DNA of 5,879 nucleotides from Burkholderiaceae bacterium (GCA_947372155.1 CANBSM010000063.1:1-5879), one strand, 5' to 3'; counted from the stretch's first letter, positions 1 to 5,879 are shown. The notes: generated by a model from the letters alone, not told the origin. Numbers and translations: made by a program.

Positions 1-20
1 CCGTTTTACTTCGATGACCT

Positions 21-58
21 AAAAATAAAGCGCGGCAGCTTTTGGGCAACCGCGCTTT
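21..58 (-). terminator. Intrinsic terminator downstream of tRNA-Val
   Basis: A perfect 9-bp inverted repeat (AAAGCGCGG at 27-35, CCGCGCTTT at 50-58) encloses a 14-base loop. Read on the minus strand, the hairpin is followed directly by ATTTTT (21-26), the classic GC-rich stem plus U-tract of a Rho-independent terminator. It lies 13 bases past the tRNA CCA end, so it should end the tRNA transcript and any readthrough from relA. The plus strand has no U-tract after the stem, so I call it for the minus strand only. Confidence 0.88.
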
Positions 59-71
59 GGGTCCTATTCGT

Positions 72-148
72 TGGTAGGCTCGATTGGACTCGAACCAACG
101 ACCCCCACCATGTCAAGGTGGTGCTCTAACCAGCTGAGCTACGAGCCT
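72..148 (-). tRNA. tRNA-Val, anticodon GAC
   Basis: This is a complete 77-base tRNA including an encoded CCA end (72-74 on the plus strand read TGG). The acceptor stem AGGCTCG pairs perfectly with CGAGCCT, followed by discriminator A. The D stem is GCTC/GAGC. The anticodon stem CCACC/GGTGG holds the loop TTGACAT, giving anticodon GAC at 112-114, which reads valine codons GUC and GUU. The T arm has stem GTTGG/CCAAT and loop TTCGAGT. The 5' end lies only 18 bases past the relA stop codon on the same strand, and the terminator follows directly. The tRNA may be co-transcribed with relA and cut out by RNase P and 3' processing; a promoter inside the relA 3' end is the alternative. Confidence 0.97.
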
Positions 149-166
149 ATACAGCCATAGAGTTTA

Positions 167-2206
167 TCACCGGCGGCGCACTTGGGTGACCCCTTTGACC
201 TCTTCTAGGCAGTTTTGAACAACTCTGAGCACCTCAGAATCCTTAACCTCAATCGTTAAAAGGATCTGGGCAAGACCTTTTTTGGCAGATTTACGCAAAT
301 CAATCACATGAACCCCCTGCCTAGTCAAAATTTCAAAGAGCTCCCTCATCAACTCAGGGCGATCTAAGCCTGTGACCACTAGATCAGCCGGAAACACGCG
401 TTTTTGCTCTAGATTGACGACCGGATCCGCAGCAGAAGCAGTCCAAGCCGTTTGAATCACCCGTTCAGGCGCTCTCTCGAGTAGGCCCCTAAAGGTTTTA
501 CAAGAACGACGATGGATCGAGACCCCCCTGCCTTGCGTCACAAATCCCGCGATGGCATCTGGTGGAACAGGTCGGCAGCAACGTGCCAACTGCGTTAACA
601 ATGAATCAACCCCAACCACTAAAACATCGCCACCACGTCCGGCTTTATGACTGCTATTGCGCAAAACAATTTCAGGTGGCGCTGATGGCGTCTTTACCTC
701 AGAGGTCACCTCAGCCTTACTCTCTACCACCTTTGCAGATAGTCCGGCCTCCTCATCATCGAGCGCATTAAACCAAGCGCGCACCCGTTGGCGCGCTCTT
801 TGAGAGCGCACGTAATGCTTATCAGGGCTAATCCAATCACGTGATGGTCCACCATGCTTAACAGCAATGATCTCGATCGTTTGGCCATTCTTCAACGCAG
901 TCTCTAGCGGGACCATTGCACCATCGACTCGCGCCCCTCTACAGCGATGGCCAAGATTGGTGTGTACTGCATAAGCAAAGTCAATTGGCGTTGAGCCCTT
1001 CTCCAATGAAATCACTTTCCCCAAAGGAGTGAGCACATAAATATGATCGTCAATCTCATGATGTTTCAACTGCTCCCAAGCATCCTCTTTCCAGGAGATG
1101 AGCTGGCGAGCCCAGGCGATTTGCCTTTCATAGGCAACCTCAGCGCTATGAGTGCCTTGCTGATGATTGACGCCCGGCTTGCTTGTTTTTACAGTATTCG
1201 GAGGCGTTGCCATGCCCACATAGGCGCCCTCTTTATAACGCCAATGCGCAGCTAAACCATATTCAGCTTGCTGATGCATTTCTTGTGTCCGCACTTGAAT
1301 CTCAAATGCGGTGCCGTCTTCATTCATTACTACTGTGTGTAATGATTGATAACCGTTCGGTTTAGGGCGCGCGATGTAATCATCAAACTCTCTGGGTACT
1401 GGCTGCCAAACGTTATGTACGATACCCAATACAGCGTAACAAGATTTCACATCGGCGACCAGCACTCGAAATGCCCTGACATCGTAAAGATTGGCAAAGT
1501 CTAGAGCTTTGCCTTCCATCTTTTTCCAGATGCTATAGATATGTTTTGGCCTTCCAAGTACCTCCCCTTCGATCTGCGCAGCTTTTAATTCTTGCTGTAG
1601 TTGCAAAACGATTTGGTCGATAAATGATTGGCGCTCAATGCGTTTAGCATCCAGCATCCTAGCAATATCACGATAAGTCTGCGGTGAGAGCACTCGAAAA
1701 GCTAAGTCCTCCATCTCCCACTTCATCTGCCAAATGCCCAAACGATTAGCCAAGGAGGCATCAATGTTTAAAATCTCTTGAGCCCATGCTGCAGGCATCT
1801 CAATATTCTCTTTTGTAACCCAACGCAAGGTCTGCAAGCGGGAGGCGAGATAGATGAGAACTACTCGTAAGTCATCACCAAATGCCAACAGCATTTTGCG
1901 CAACATTTCTTCTTGACCAGTAGCGCTTAAGCCGCCATCGTCACGAACTAACTTCGCCTGCGCTTGCCGCAAACCGCGATAACCAATCAGTAACTTCGCA
2001 GGCTCTTCACCAATGAGCTTGGTAAGCGCTTCTTTGCCATGCGTACGAGCAATGTTGCTTGCAGCAGTTAATGTGGCTTCATCTAAATTAAGAGACTGCA
2101 GTATTTGCAATACGCCGGCCGCGTGAAACTCTGCCGGCTCGCCATACCAGGCATCTACGAATACTGACTCTTTTGTCGGATTGCTAGGGGCATTTGCCAT
2201 TGGCAA
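167..2206 (-). CDS. relA: RelA, ribosome-associated (p)ppGpp synthetase (GTP pyrophosphokinase)
   Basis: RelA moves pyrophosphate from ATP to GTP or GDP when uncharged tRNA occupies the ribosomal A site, producing the stringent-response alarmone. The N-terminal ~20-150 region is a hydrolase-like domain without the metal-binding HD signature. The synthetase spans ~180-330: RPKHIYSIWKKM (219-230), DVRAFRV (242-248), PKPNGYQSLH (281-290) and EIQVRT (302-307). EFDD (273-276) is the ExDD motif of monofunctional RelA; bifunctional SpoT/Rel enzymes carry RxKD. A TGS domain follows (~388-447); H415 aligns with the E. coli histidine that recognises the tRNA CCA end. The zinc-finger has CC543-544, H565 and C569, and an ACT/RRM domain ends the protein (~607-676). 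At 679 residues it is shorter than E. coli RelA (about 744). The annotated first codon is TTG; an in-frame ATG at 2198-2200 would remove two residues. Neither has a clear Shine-Dalgarno, and the gene starts 10 bases after the upstream stop, so translational coupling is likely. Confidence 0.95.
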   Translation of the reverse strand: MPMANAPSNPTKESVFVDAWYGEPAEFHAAGVLQILQSLNLDEATLTAASNIARTHGKEALTKLIGEEPAKLLIGYRGLRQAQAKLVRDDGGLSATGQEEMLRKMLLAFGDDLRVVLIYLASRLQTLRWVTKENIEMPAAWAQEILNIDASLANRLGIWQMKWEMEDLAFRVLSPQTYRDIARMLDAKRIERQSFIDQIVLQLQQELKAAQIEGEVLGRPKHIYSIWKKMEGKALDFANLYDVRAFRVLVADVKSCYAVLGIVHNVWQPVPREFDDYIARPKPNGYQSLHTVVMNEDGTAFEIQVRTQEMHQQAEYGLAAHWRYKEGAYVGMATPPNTVKTSKPGVNHQQGTHSAEVAYERQIAWARQLISWKEDAWEQLKHHEIDDHIYVLTPLGKVISLEKGSTPIDFAYAVHTNLGHRCRGARVDGAMVPLETALKNGQTIEIIAVKHGGPSRDWISPDKHYVRSQRARQRVRAWFNALDDEEAGLSAKVVESKAEVTSEVKTPSAPPEIVLRNSSHKAGRGGDVLVVGVDSLLTQLARCCRPVPPDAIAGFVTQGRGVSIHRRSCKTFRGLLERAPERVIQTAWTASAADPVVNLEQKRVFPADLVVTGLDRPELMRELFEILTRQGVHVIDLRKSAKKGLAQILLTIEVKDSEVLRVVQNCLEEVKGVTQVRRR

Positions 2207-2216
2207 TGAGGAGTAA

Positions 2217-4088
2217 TTAACTAAAAAATTCTTTTGCTAAAGCAATCTGCTCTGGCTTCACGAATGCAGGTGCATGACCTACATTAGGGATCTCAATACT
2301 GCGTGCATAAGGATTGACTTTACACATCTGGGCAACCGTAGCCGCTGAAAGCAAATCAGAATTACCACCACGCACGATCAGCATCGGAATATGAATTTGC
2401 TTAAAGGCATGCCACATAGCCATCTCGCCTGCTTTAGCCATGATCGGGTTTACGGATGCAAATGGTACTGAGATATCTGGGTCGTAATGCATGATCCATT
2501 TACCGTTCTTCTGAGCTAACATGGGGCCGTTATATATCTCCCATTCTTCTGAAGTGTGCTCACCAAAAGTGGCACAGATTTCATTCAAGCGTTGAAGTGC
2601 TTCAGCACGATCAGAGAAAGAAAATGGCTGACCAACATATGAACCTAAGCGTTTAATTGCCTCTGGCTCAATCTTAGGGCCCACATCATTAATGATCATT
2701 CTACGAATAGGTGAGTTTGGCATTGCGGCATACACCATGCCAATCAAGCCACCCATAGAAGTCCCCAGCCAATCCACTTGTGCAACGCCTAGCTTCTTAA
2801 CTAATGTAGCAATATCTGCAACATATTGAGGCACAGCATAGAGCATTGGATTGCTTAAGCGATCAGACTCACCCCTACCAACTACATCTGGACAAACTAC
2901 GTAATAGTCTTTGCACATTGCCTGCGCTAGCGTTTTAAAGTCGCTGCCCCGTCTTGTTAGACCGTGAACGCAGAGCAACACTTTATTTCTGGGATTGCCC
3001 CAAGCGTGATATGCCATATGGTGCTTTTCATCACCGCTAGTGCACTCCACATAAAAAGTATCTCCATCATGAAATACATTTGCTGCCTGTGCTGCGTTGT
3101 TGATCTCGTGACCTTCATGATGTTCATGATCGTGATCATCACCCACCTCTTCTGGCTGTAATGTCACATGATCAATGCCATGCTTATCCAAGAGCATCGC
3201 ATTGATTCTGGCCATAATTTCTGGCCACTTCTGCATCTCGGCGATTTCAATATGGCCAATCAAGGCTGGAAAGCTAGGGGTCATCTCCCACACGTGCAGA
3301 TCATGCACCGCGAGTACACCTTGAATATTTTTTAAATCACTACCCACTTGTAAGTAGTCAATATGAAGGGGTACACCCTCCATCAAGAAGTGGTAAGACT
3401 CACGCAGAATCGAGATGGTAGATTTAAGAATAAGCAGCGATACTAAAATAGAGAGAATGGCATCGATTGGCATCCAGCCGGTAAGCTGAATCACGACACC
3501 GGCAATCAATGCCGCGACTGAACCCAATAGATCACCCATCACATGAACTAGTGCCGCACGGGTATTTACGCTTTGCTTATCGCGAGATAAAACCCACGCC
3601 ACGACGATGTTCATCAAAAGACCGATTGCAGCCACAACCGTGACAGTCAAACCGTCAACTTTATGTGGATTTGCAAAACGACTGACCGCCTCAATGACGA
3701 TCCATAGAACTAAAGCCAGCATTGCAATGCTGTTAACAAATGCCGCTAGCGCTTCAGCACGCCCAAAACCAAATGAATGCTTCGGAGATGGTGGGCGACG
3801 AGAAATAATTTGTGCCAATAAAGCTAGACCTAAAGCTGCCGCATCGGTCACCATGTGACCAGCATCAGAGATAAGTGCTAAAGAATTAGCAAAGTAAGCT
3901 GCGGCACCCTCAACCCCTGAAAAGCCTAAGGTCAGTACTAGAGCGATTAATAGTAGATTTTGATTGGAGGCTTGCTTGCTATGGGTATGCCTTGCATCAC
4001 CCTTCTTATGGGCATGTAGAGAAGGATCTGCCCCAGATTGATTCTGGGGTTTAGATGGTTTCGAATGGAAATGATGGGAGCCCGACAT
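2217..4088 (-). CDS. Fusion protein: CDF zinc/cation efflux transporter plus alpha/beta hydrolase
   Basis: Residues 1-~312 form a complete cation diffusion facilitator, an inner-membrane metal/proton antiporter. A His-rich cytosolic N terminus (HHFH at 5-8, HAH, HTH) precedes six likely membrane helices (~45-66, 70-95, 113-135, 147-168, 179-203, 208-227) and a cytosolic CDF domain with VHDLHVW (261-267). HxxxD in helix 2 (H78, D82) and helix 5 (H182, D186) form the two-His two-Asp site typical of zinc carriers. A His/Asp-rich linker (317-328) leads into an alpha/beta hydrolase (~342-623). Its signs are oxyanion-type HG (375-376), nucleophile elbow GTSMGG (442-447, Ser444), probable acid D578 in RGGNSDLL, and His605 in NVGHAP. 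The triad looks intact, but the hydrolase substrate cannot be read from the sequence. No stop separates the halves; CDF proteins usually end near the linker. The start ATG at 4086-4088 has only a weak ribosome site, 35 bases after scoB. A separate hydrolase from an internal GTG is possible. Confidence 0.88.
   Translation of the reverse strand: MSGSHHFHSKPSKPQNQSGADPSLHAHKKGDARHTHSKQASNQNLLLIALVLTLGFSGVEGAAAYFANSLALISDAGHMVTDAAALGLALLAQIISRRPPSPKHSFGFGRAEALAAFVNSIAMLALVLWIVIEAVSRFANPHKVDGLTVTVVAAIGLLMNIVVAWVLSRDKQSVNTRAALVHVMGDLLGSVAALIAGVVIQLTGWMPIDAILSILVSLLILKSTISILRESYHFLMEGVPLHIDYLQVGSDLKNIQGVLAVHDLHVWEMTPSFPALIGHIEIAEMQKWPEIMARINAMLLDKHGIDHVTLQPEEVGDDHDHEHHEGHEINNAAQAANVFHDGDTFYVECTSGDEKHHMAYHAWGNPRNKVLLCVHGLTRRGSDFKTLAQAMCKDYYVVCPDVVGRGESDRLSNPMLYAVPQYVADIATLVKKLGVAQVDWLGTSMGGLIGMVYAAMPNSPIRRMIINDVGPKIEPEAIKRLGSYVGQPFSFSDRAEALQRLNEICATFGEHTSEEWEIYNGPMLAQKNGKWIMHYDPDISVPFASVNPIMAKAGEMAMWHAFKQIHIPMLIVRGGNSDLLSAATVAQMCKVNPYARSIEIPNVGHAPAFVKPEQIALAKEFFS
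3105..3140 (-). other. His/Asp-rich linker at the transporter-hydrolase junction
   Basis: These codons specify residues 317-328 of the fusion protein, DDHDHEHHEGHE, with five His and six acidic residues among twelve. Many CDF transporters carry similar His-rich cytosolic stretches that bind zinc or other divalent metals. Here it ends the CDF part and precedes the hydrolase, so it may have been the original C-terminal tail of a stand-alone transporter. Metal binding is inferred from composition only. Confidence 0.7.
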
Positions 4089-4123
4089 GGTGAACCCATT
4101 ATTCCATTAATTGATAAAGCTGA

Positions 4124-4774
4124 TTAGAAACCTGTTGTATCAACAGGGGCTCCTGTTTTGGCAATAACCTCTTCTTTAGTAACGTCTGGAGCCAACTCAA
4201 CCAACTTCAAACCCTTGGGGGTGATATCAAGAACACAAAGATCGGTAATGATCTGGCTAATAACGCCCACACCAGTTAAGGGCAGTGTGCACTTGGGCAA
4301 AATTTTGAGCTCTTCAGTGCCATCTTTTTTCTTGGCAACGTGCTCCATCAATACAACCACATGCTTTACGCCCGCAACCAGATCCATTGCACCGCCCATG
4401 CCCTTGACCATTTTTCCTGGAATCATCCAGTTGGCCAAATCACCGTGTTCGCTTACCTGCATTGCACCTAAAATCGCAATATTGATTTTGCCGCCACGAA
4501 TCATTCCAAATGAATCGGCAGAAGAGAAAATGGATGAACCAGGTAAAGTCGTAATCGTTTGCTTACCAGCATTGATTAAGTCTGCATCAATCGTTTCTTC
4601 TGTTGGAAATGGTCCGATACCCAATAAACCATTTTCAGACTGAAGCCACACTTCCATATCTTTAGGTACATGGTTCGCTACCAAAGTAGGCATACCAATA
4701 CCCAAGTTCACGTAGTAACCATCTTTTAATTCTTTAGCAGCACGCGCTGCCATTTCATCTCTAGTCCAAGGCAT
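4124..4774 (-). CDS. scoB: Succinyl-CoA:3-ketoacid CoA-transferase subunit B
   Basis: This is the catalytic half of a two-subunit family I CoA-transferase (SCOT/AtoA type). It moves CoA from succinyl-CoA to a 3-oxoacid such as acetoacetate in the cytoplasm, giving acetoacetyl-CoA for thiolysis. The signature LQSENGLLG (44-52) contains the catalytic glutamate E47, which forms the enzyme-CoA thioester. The early [12 protein letters not shown] (19-30) and [21 protein letters not shown] are also typical. At 216 residues it is the usual full length. The ATG is preceded by AGGAAG (4781-4786) at a 6-base spacing, so the start is well supported. It lies 47 bases after scoA, with which it should form the heteromeric enzyme. 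Specificity for acetoacetate over another 3-oxoacid or short-chain acid is a family-level inference; atoA is the main alternative name. Confidence 0.94.
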   Translation of the reverse strand: MPWTRDEMAARAAKELKDGYYVNLGIGMPTLVANHVPKDMEVWLQSENGLLGIGPFPTEETIDADLINAGKQTITTLPGSSIFSSADSFGMIRGGKINIAILGAMQVSEHGDLANWMIPGKMVKGMGGAMDLVAGVKHVVVLMEHVAKKKDGTEELKILPKCTLPLTGVGVISQIITDLCVLDITPKGLKLVELAPDVTKEEVIAKTGAPVDTTGF

Positions 4775-4780
4775 TTCGAT

Positions 4781-4786
4781 CTTCCT
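4781..4786 (-). promoter_or_regulatory. Ribosome binding site of scoB
   Basis: On the minus strand AGGAAG stands 6 bases before the scoB ATG, a good Shine-Dalgarno match at normal spacing. It supports independent translation start in the scoA-scoB gap. Confidence 0.75.
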
Positions 4787-4821
4787 AAATATTCTGTTCT
4801 ATTGCTTTACTGTTCGGGGAA

Positions 4822-5523
4822 CTACGCTGTTGCAGACATCGTGCGCTGCTCAATGCGCTTCTCTGGTGTTTTATGCAGCACCAAGCGATGAACATAAATT
4901 CCAGGCGTATGGATTTCGTCGGGATGCAGCTGACCGTTCTCAACAATCTCTTCGACCTCTGCAACCGTGATCTTGCCAGCCATAGCAACTACTGGATTGA
5001 AGTTACGTGCTGTGTAGCGATAGACTAAGTTGCCTGATTTATCTGCCTTCCAAGCTTTTACAAGAGAGATATCTGAAACAATAGAACGCTCCATGATGTA
5101 TTTCTCGCCATCAAATGTTTTTTCTTCCTTACCGTCAGCAACCAATGTACCAACACCAGTTTTGGTATAGAAGGCAGGAATACCGCAACCGCCAGCTCGT
5201 AATTTTTCGGCCAAAGTTCCTTGCGGTGTAAATTCCAACTCCAACTCGCCAGCTAAATACTGGCGCTCGAATTCTTTGTTCTCACCCACATATGAGGCAA
5301 CCATTTTTTTCACTTGACGTGAGTTGAGTAATAAACCCAAACCAAAACCATCGACTCCAGCATTATTGGCAATAGCAGTGAGGTTCTGGGCTCCCAAATC
5401 CTTTACTGCCTGAATCAAGGCCTCGGGAATGCCACAGAGGCCAAAGCCACCAACGGCCAATTTTTGTCCGTCTTTTAAGATATCCCGCAAGGCATCTACT
5501 GCCGATGGGTAAGTTTTATTCAT
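4822..5523 (-). CDS. scoA: Succinyl-CoA:3-ketoacid CoA-transferase subunit A
   Basis: This is the partner subunit of the adjacent scoB product; together they transfer CoA between succinate and 3-oxoacids. The CoA-transferase signature DGQKLAVGGFGLCGIP (18-33) includes the glycine-rich GGFxxxGxP element. NNAGVDGFGLGLLL (54-67), GTLAEKLRAGG (102-112) and TARNFNPVVA (171-180) are also characteristic of SCOT subunit A. I start it at ATG 5521-5523, giving 233 residues, the usual family length, with AGGA eight bases upstream. The frame stays open to an ATG at 5602-5604, but the extra 27 residues (basic, starting MPRPPRSG) have no family counterpart and would cover the probable promoter and inverted repeat. 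It is the first gene of the minus-strand block and diverges from ETF-QO. AtoD is the alternative name; substrate preference is inferred. Confidence 0.94.
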   Translation of the reverse strand: MNKTYPSAVDALRDILKDGQKLAVGGFGLCGIPEALIQAVKDLGAQNLTAIANNAGVDGFGLGLLLNSRQVKKMVASYVGENKEFERQYLAGELELEFTPQGTLAEKLRAGGCGIPAFYTKTGVGTLVADGKEEKTFDGEKYIMERSIVSDISLVKAWKADKSGNLVYRYTARNFNPVVAMAGKITVAEVEEIVENGQLHPDEIHTPGIYVHRLVLHKTPEKRIEQRTMSATA

Positions 5524-5531
5524 AACTTTTG

Positions 5532-5535
5532 TCCT
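5532..5535 (-). promoter_or_regulatory. Ribosome binding site that fixes the scoA start
   Basis: AGGA on the minus strand lies 8 bases upstream of the ATG at 5521-5523. This agrees with the family's normal N terminus and argues against the longer open frame beginning at 5604. Confidence 0.65.
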
Positions 5536-5562
5536 AATATTGCCAAAAAGGGTAAAAAAGCA

Positions 5563-5568
5563 ATCATA
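5563..5568 (-). promoter_or_regulatory. Possible -10 element of the sco promoter
   Basis: TATGAT on the minus strand matches the sigma-70 -10 consensus TATAAT at five of six positions. It lies about 40 bases before the scoA ATG, which would give a leader of roughly 30 bases. The hexamer 17 bases upstream (CTAGAT) is a poor -35 match, so the promoter would be weak or need an activator. Seen by eye only. Confidence 0.3.
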
Positions 5569-5574
5569 ACGCTT

Positions 5575-5599
5575 AAGACGCCCTGATCTAGGCGGTCTT
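5575..5599. repeat. Imperfect inverted repeat in the divergent intergenic region, possible operator
   Basis: On the minus strand AAGACCGCC and GGGCGTCTT flank a 7-base centre; the arms match at 7 of 9 positions, giving a 25-base dyad. It sits just upstream of the candidate scoA -10 and between the two divergent genes, where a dimeric regulator acting on both promoters would bind. There is no U-tract, so a terminator is unlikely. No regulator can be named from the sequence. Confidence 0.35.
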
Positions 5600-5670
5600 G
5601 GCACTAAATCGGTTTTTGTCAGTTAGAACTAAACTATCAGAGCTTAAATGCCCCATTTTTAAGAAATTTC

Positions 5671-5674
5671 GGAG
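5671..5674 (+). promoter_or_regulatory. Ribosome binding site of the ETF-QO gene
   Basis: GGAG lies 7 bases before the ATG at 5682-5684, a normal Shine-Dalgarno arrangement that supports this start. I see no convincing sigma-70 promoter for this gene between 5600 and 5670; TTGGCA (5598-5603) and TTGTCA (5616-5621) are fair -35-like words but lack a well-spaced -10. Confidence 0.7.
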
Positions 5675-5681
5675 AAATTGA

Positions 5682-5879
5682 ATGAATTCTGCAGAGTTGG
5701 TAGAGCAATATGGTCCCAGAGACTCTATGGACTATGACCTGGTCATCGTTGGGGGTGGCCCCGCAGGTTTGTCGGCCGCCATTAAAGCCAAGCAATTAGC
5801 CAGCTCCTCAGGAAAAGAAATCAGTGTGTGCGTATTGGAAAAGGGTTCTGAAATCGGAGCCCACATTCTTTCTGGCGCC
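5682..5879 (+). CDS. Electron transfer flavoprotein:ubiquinone oxidoreductase, N-terminal part
   Basis: Only the first 66 codons lie in the window; the frame is open to the edge, while the family runs to roughly 550 residues. The translated start contains DYDLVIVGGGPAGLSAAI (18-34) with the dinucleotide-binding GGGPAG (24-29) of an FAD Rossmann fold. It continues with VLEKGSEIGAHILSGA (51-66), a stretch highly characteristic of ETF-QO. The enzyme accepts electrons from reduced electron transfer flavoprotein, loaded by acyl-CoA and other dehydrogenases, and passes them to the membrane quinone pool through FAD and an iron-sulfur cluster; the cluster domain is outside the window. It diverges from scoA across 158 bases, which fits a shared role in fatty-acid or ketone-body use. 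Another FixC-type flavoprotein is less likely. Confidence 0.9.
   Translation, partial: MNSAELVEQYGPRDSMDYDLVIVGGGPAGLSAAIKAKQLASSSGKEISVCVLEKGSEIGAHILSGA

Noticed and set aside
562..1365. Three short plus-strand open frames antisense to relA
   Set aside because: They are 60-70 codons, overlap conserved relA coding sequence, and have no initiation signals or recognisable domains.
2957..3161. Short frames on both strands over the fusion junction
   Set aside because: Their Met- and His-rich appearance is the out-of-frame reading of the repetitive GAT/CAT codons of the His/Asp linker, not separate genes. The frame through the linker itself is continuous.
3607..3858. 83-codon plus-strand frame antisense to the transporter helices
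   Set aside because: It overlaps conserved CDF membrane segments and has no supporting start signal or similarity.
4158..4643. 161-codon open frame on the plus strand inside scoB
   Set aside because: It lies entirely antisense to a well-supported gene, its translation resembles no family I recognise, and no ribosome site or neighbour supports it.
4785..4988. 67-codon minus-strand frame overlapping the end of scoA
   Set aside because: It is an alternative frame of scoA with a Ser/Arg/Leu-rich translation and no domain; scoA occupies the region convincingly.
5524..5604. N-terminal extension of scoA to an ATG at 5602-5604
   Set aside because: The added 27 residues are basic and have no counterpart in the SCOT A family. 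A good ribosome site precedes the internal ATG at 5521-5523, and the extension would cover the probable promoter and inverted repeat.
1..5879. Mobile elements, CRISPR arrays, attachment site at the tRNA 3' end
   Set aside because: No direct-repeat arrays, transposase or integrase sequences or terminal inverted repeats are visible. The tRNA 3' end is followed directly by its terminator, and only 71 bases lie beyond it, so an integration site cannot be supported.

Overview
The window looks like an ordinary chromosomal segment of a betaproteobacterium of the order Burkholderiales. GC is moderate (mid-40s by eye), and the protein style would fit a freshwater, Polynucleobacter-like organism. That genus guess rests on general impression only, without a database search. 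All complete genes read on the minus strand; one partial gene at the right edge reads on the plus strand.

In transcription order (right to left) the minus strand carries: scoA and scoB, the two subunits of a succinyl-CoA:3-ketoacid CoA-transferase; a 623-residue protein joining a zinc-type cation diffusion facilitator (CDF) to an alpha/beta hydrolase in one reading frame; relA, the ribosome-dependent (p)ppGpp synthetase; tRNA-Val(GAC); and a strong intrinsic terminator. Gaps between them are 47, 35, 10 and 18 bases, and I see no terminator until after the tRNA. The block could therefore be one transcription unit, although internal promoters cannot be excluded.

To the right, a 158-base divergent intergenic region separates scoA from the first 66 codons of electron transfer flavoprotein:ubiquinone oxidoreductase (ETF-QO) on the plus strand. 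It contains an imperfect inverted repeat and a possible -10 element for the sco side. ETF-QO passes electrons from acyl-CoA and other dehydrogenases to quinone, and SCOT activates acetoacetate to acetoacetyl-CoA. The two sides thus share a fatty-acid/ketone-body catabolic theme.

The most unusual item is the CDF-hydrolase fusion with His-rich segments at its N terminus and domain junction. Next come a compact RelA, shortened in the region between its TGS and zinc-finger domains, and the close packing of a tRNA gene behind the gene for a tRNA-sensing enzyme. I found no mobile element, CRISPR array, phage gene or clearly new system. The window is mostly housekeeping genes with one notable domain fusion.
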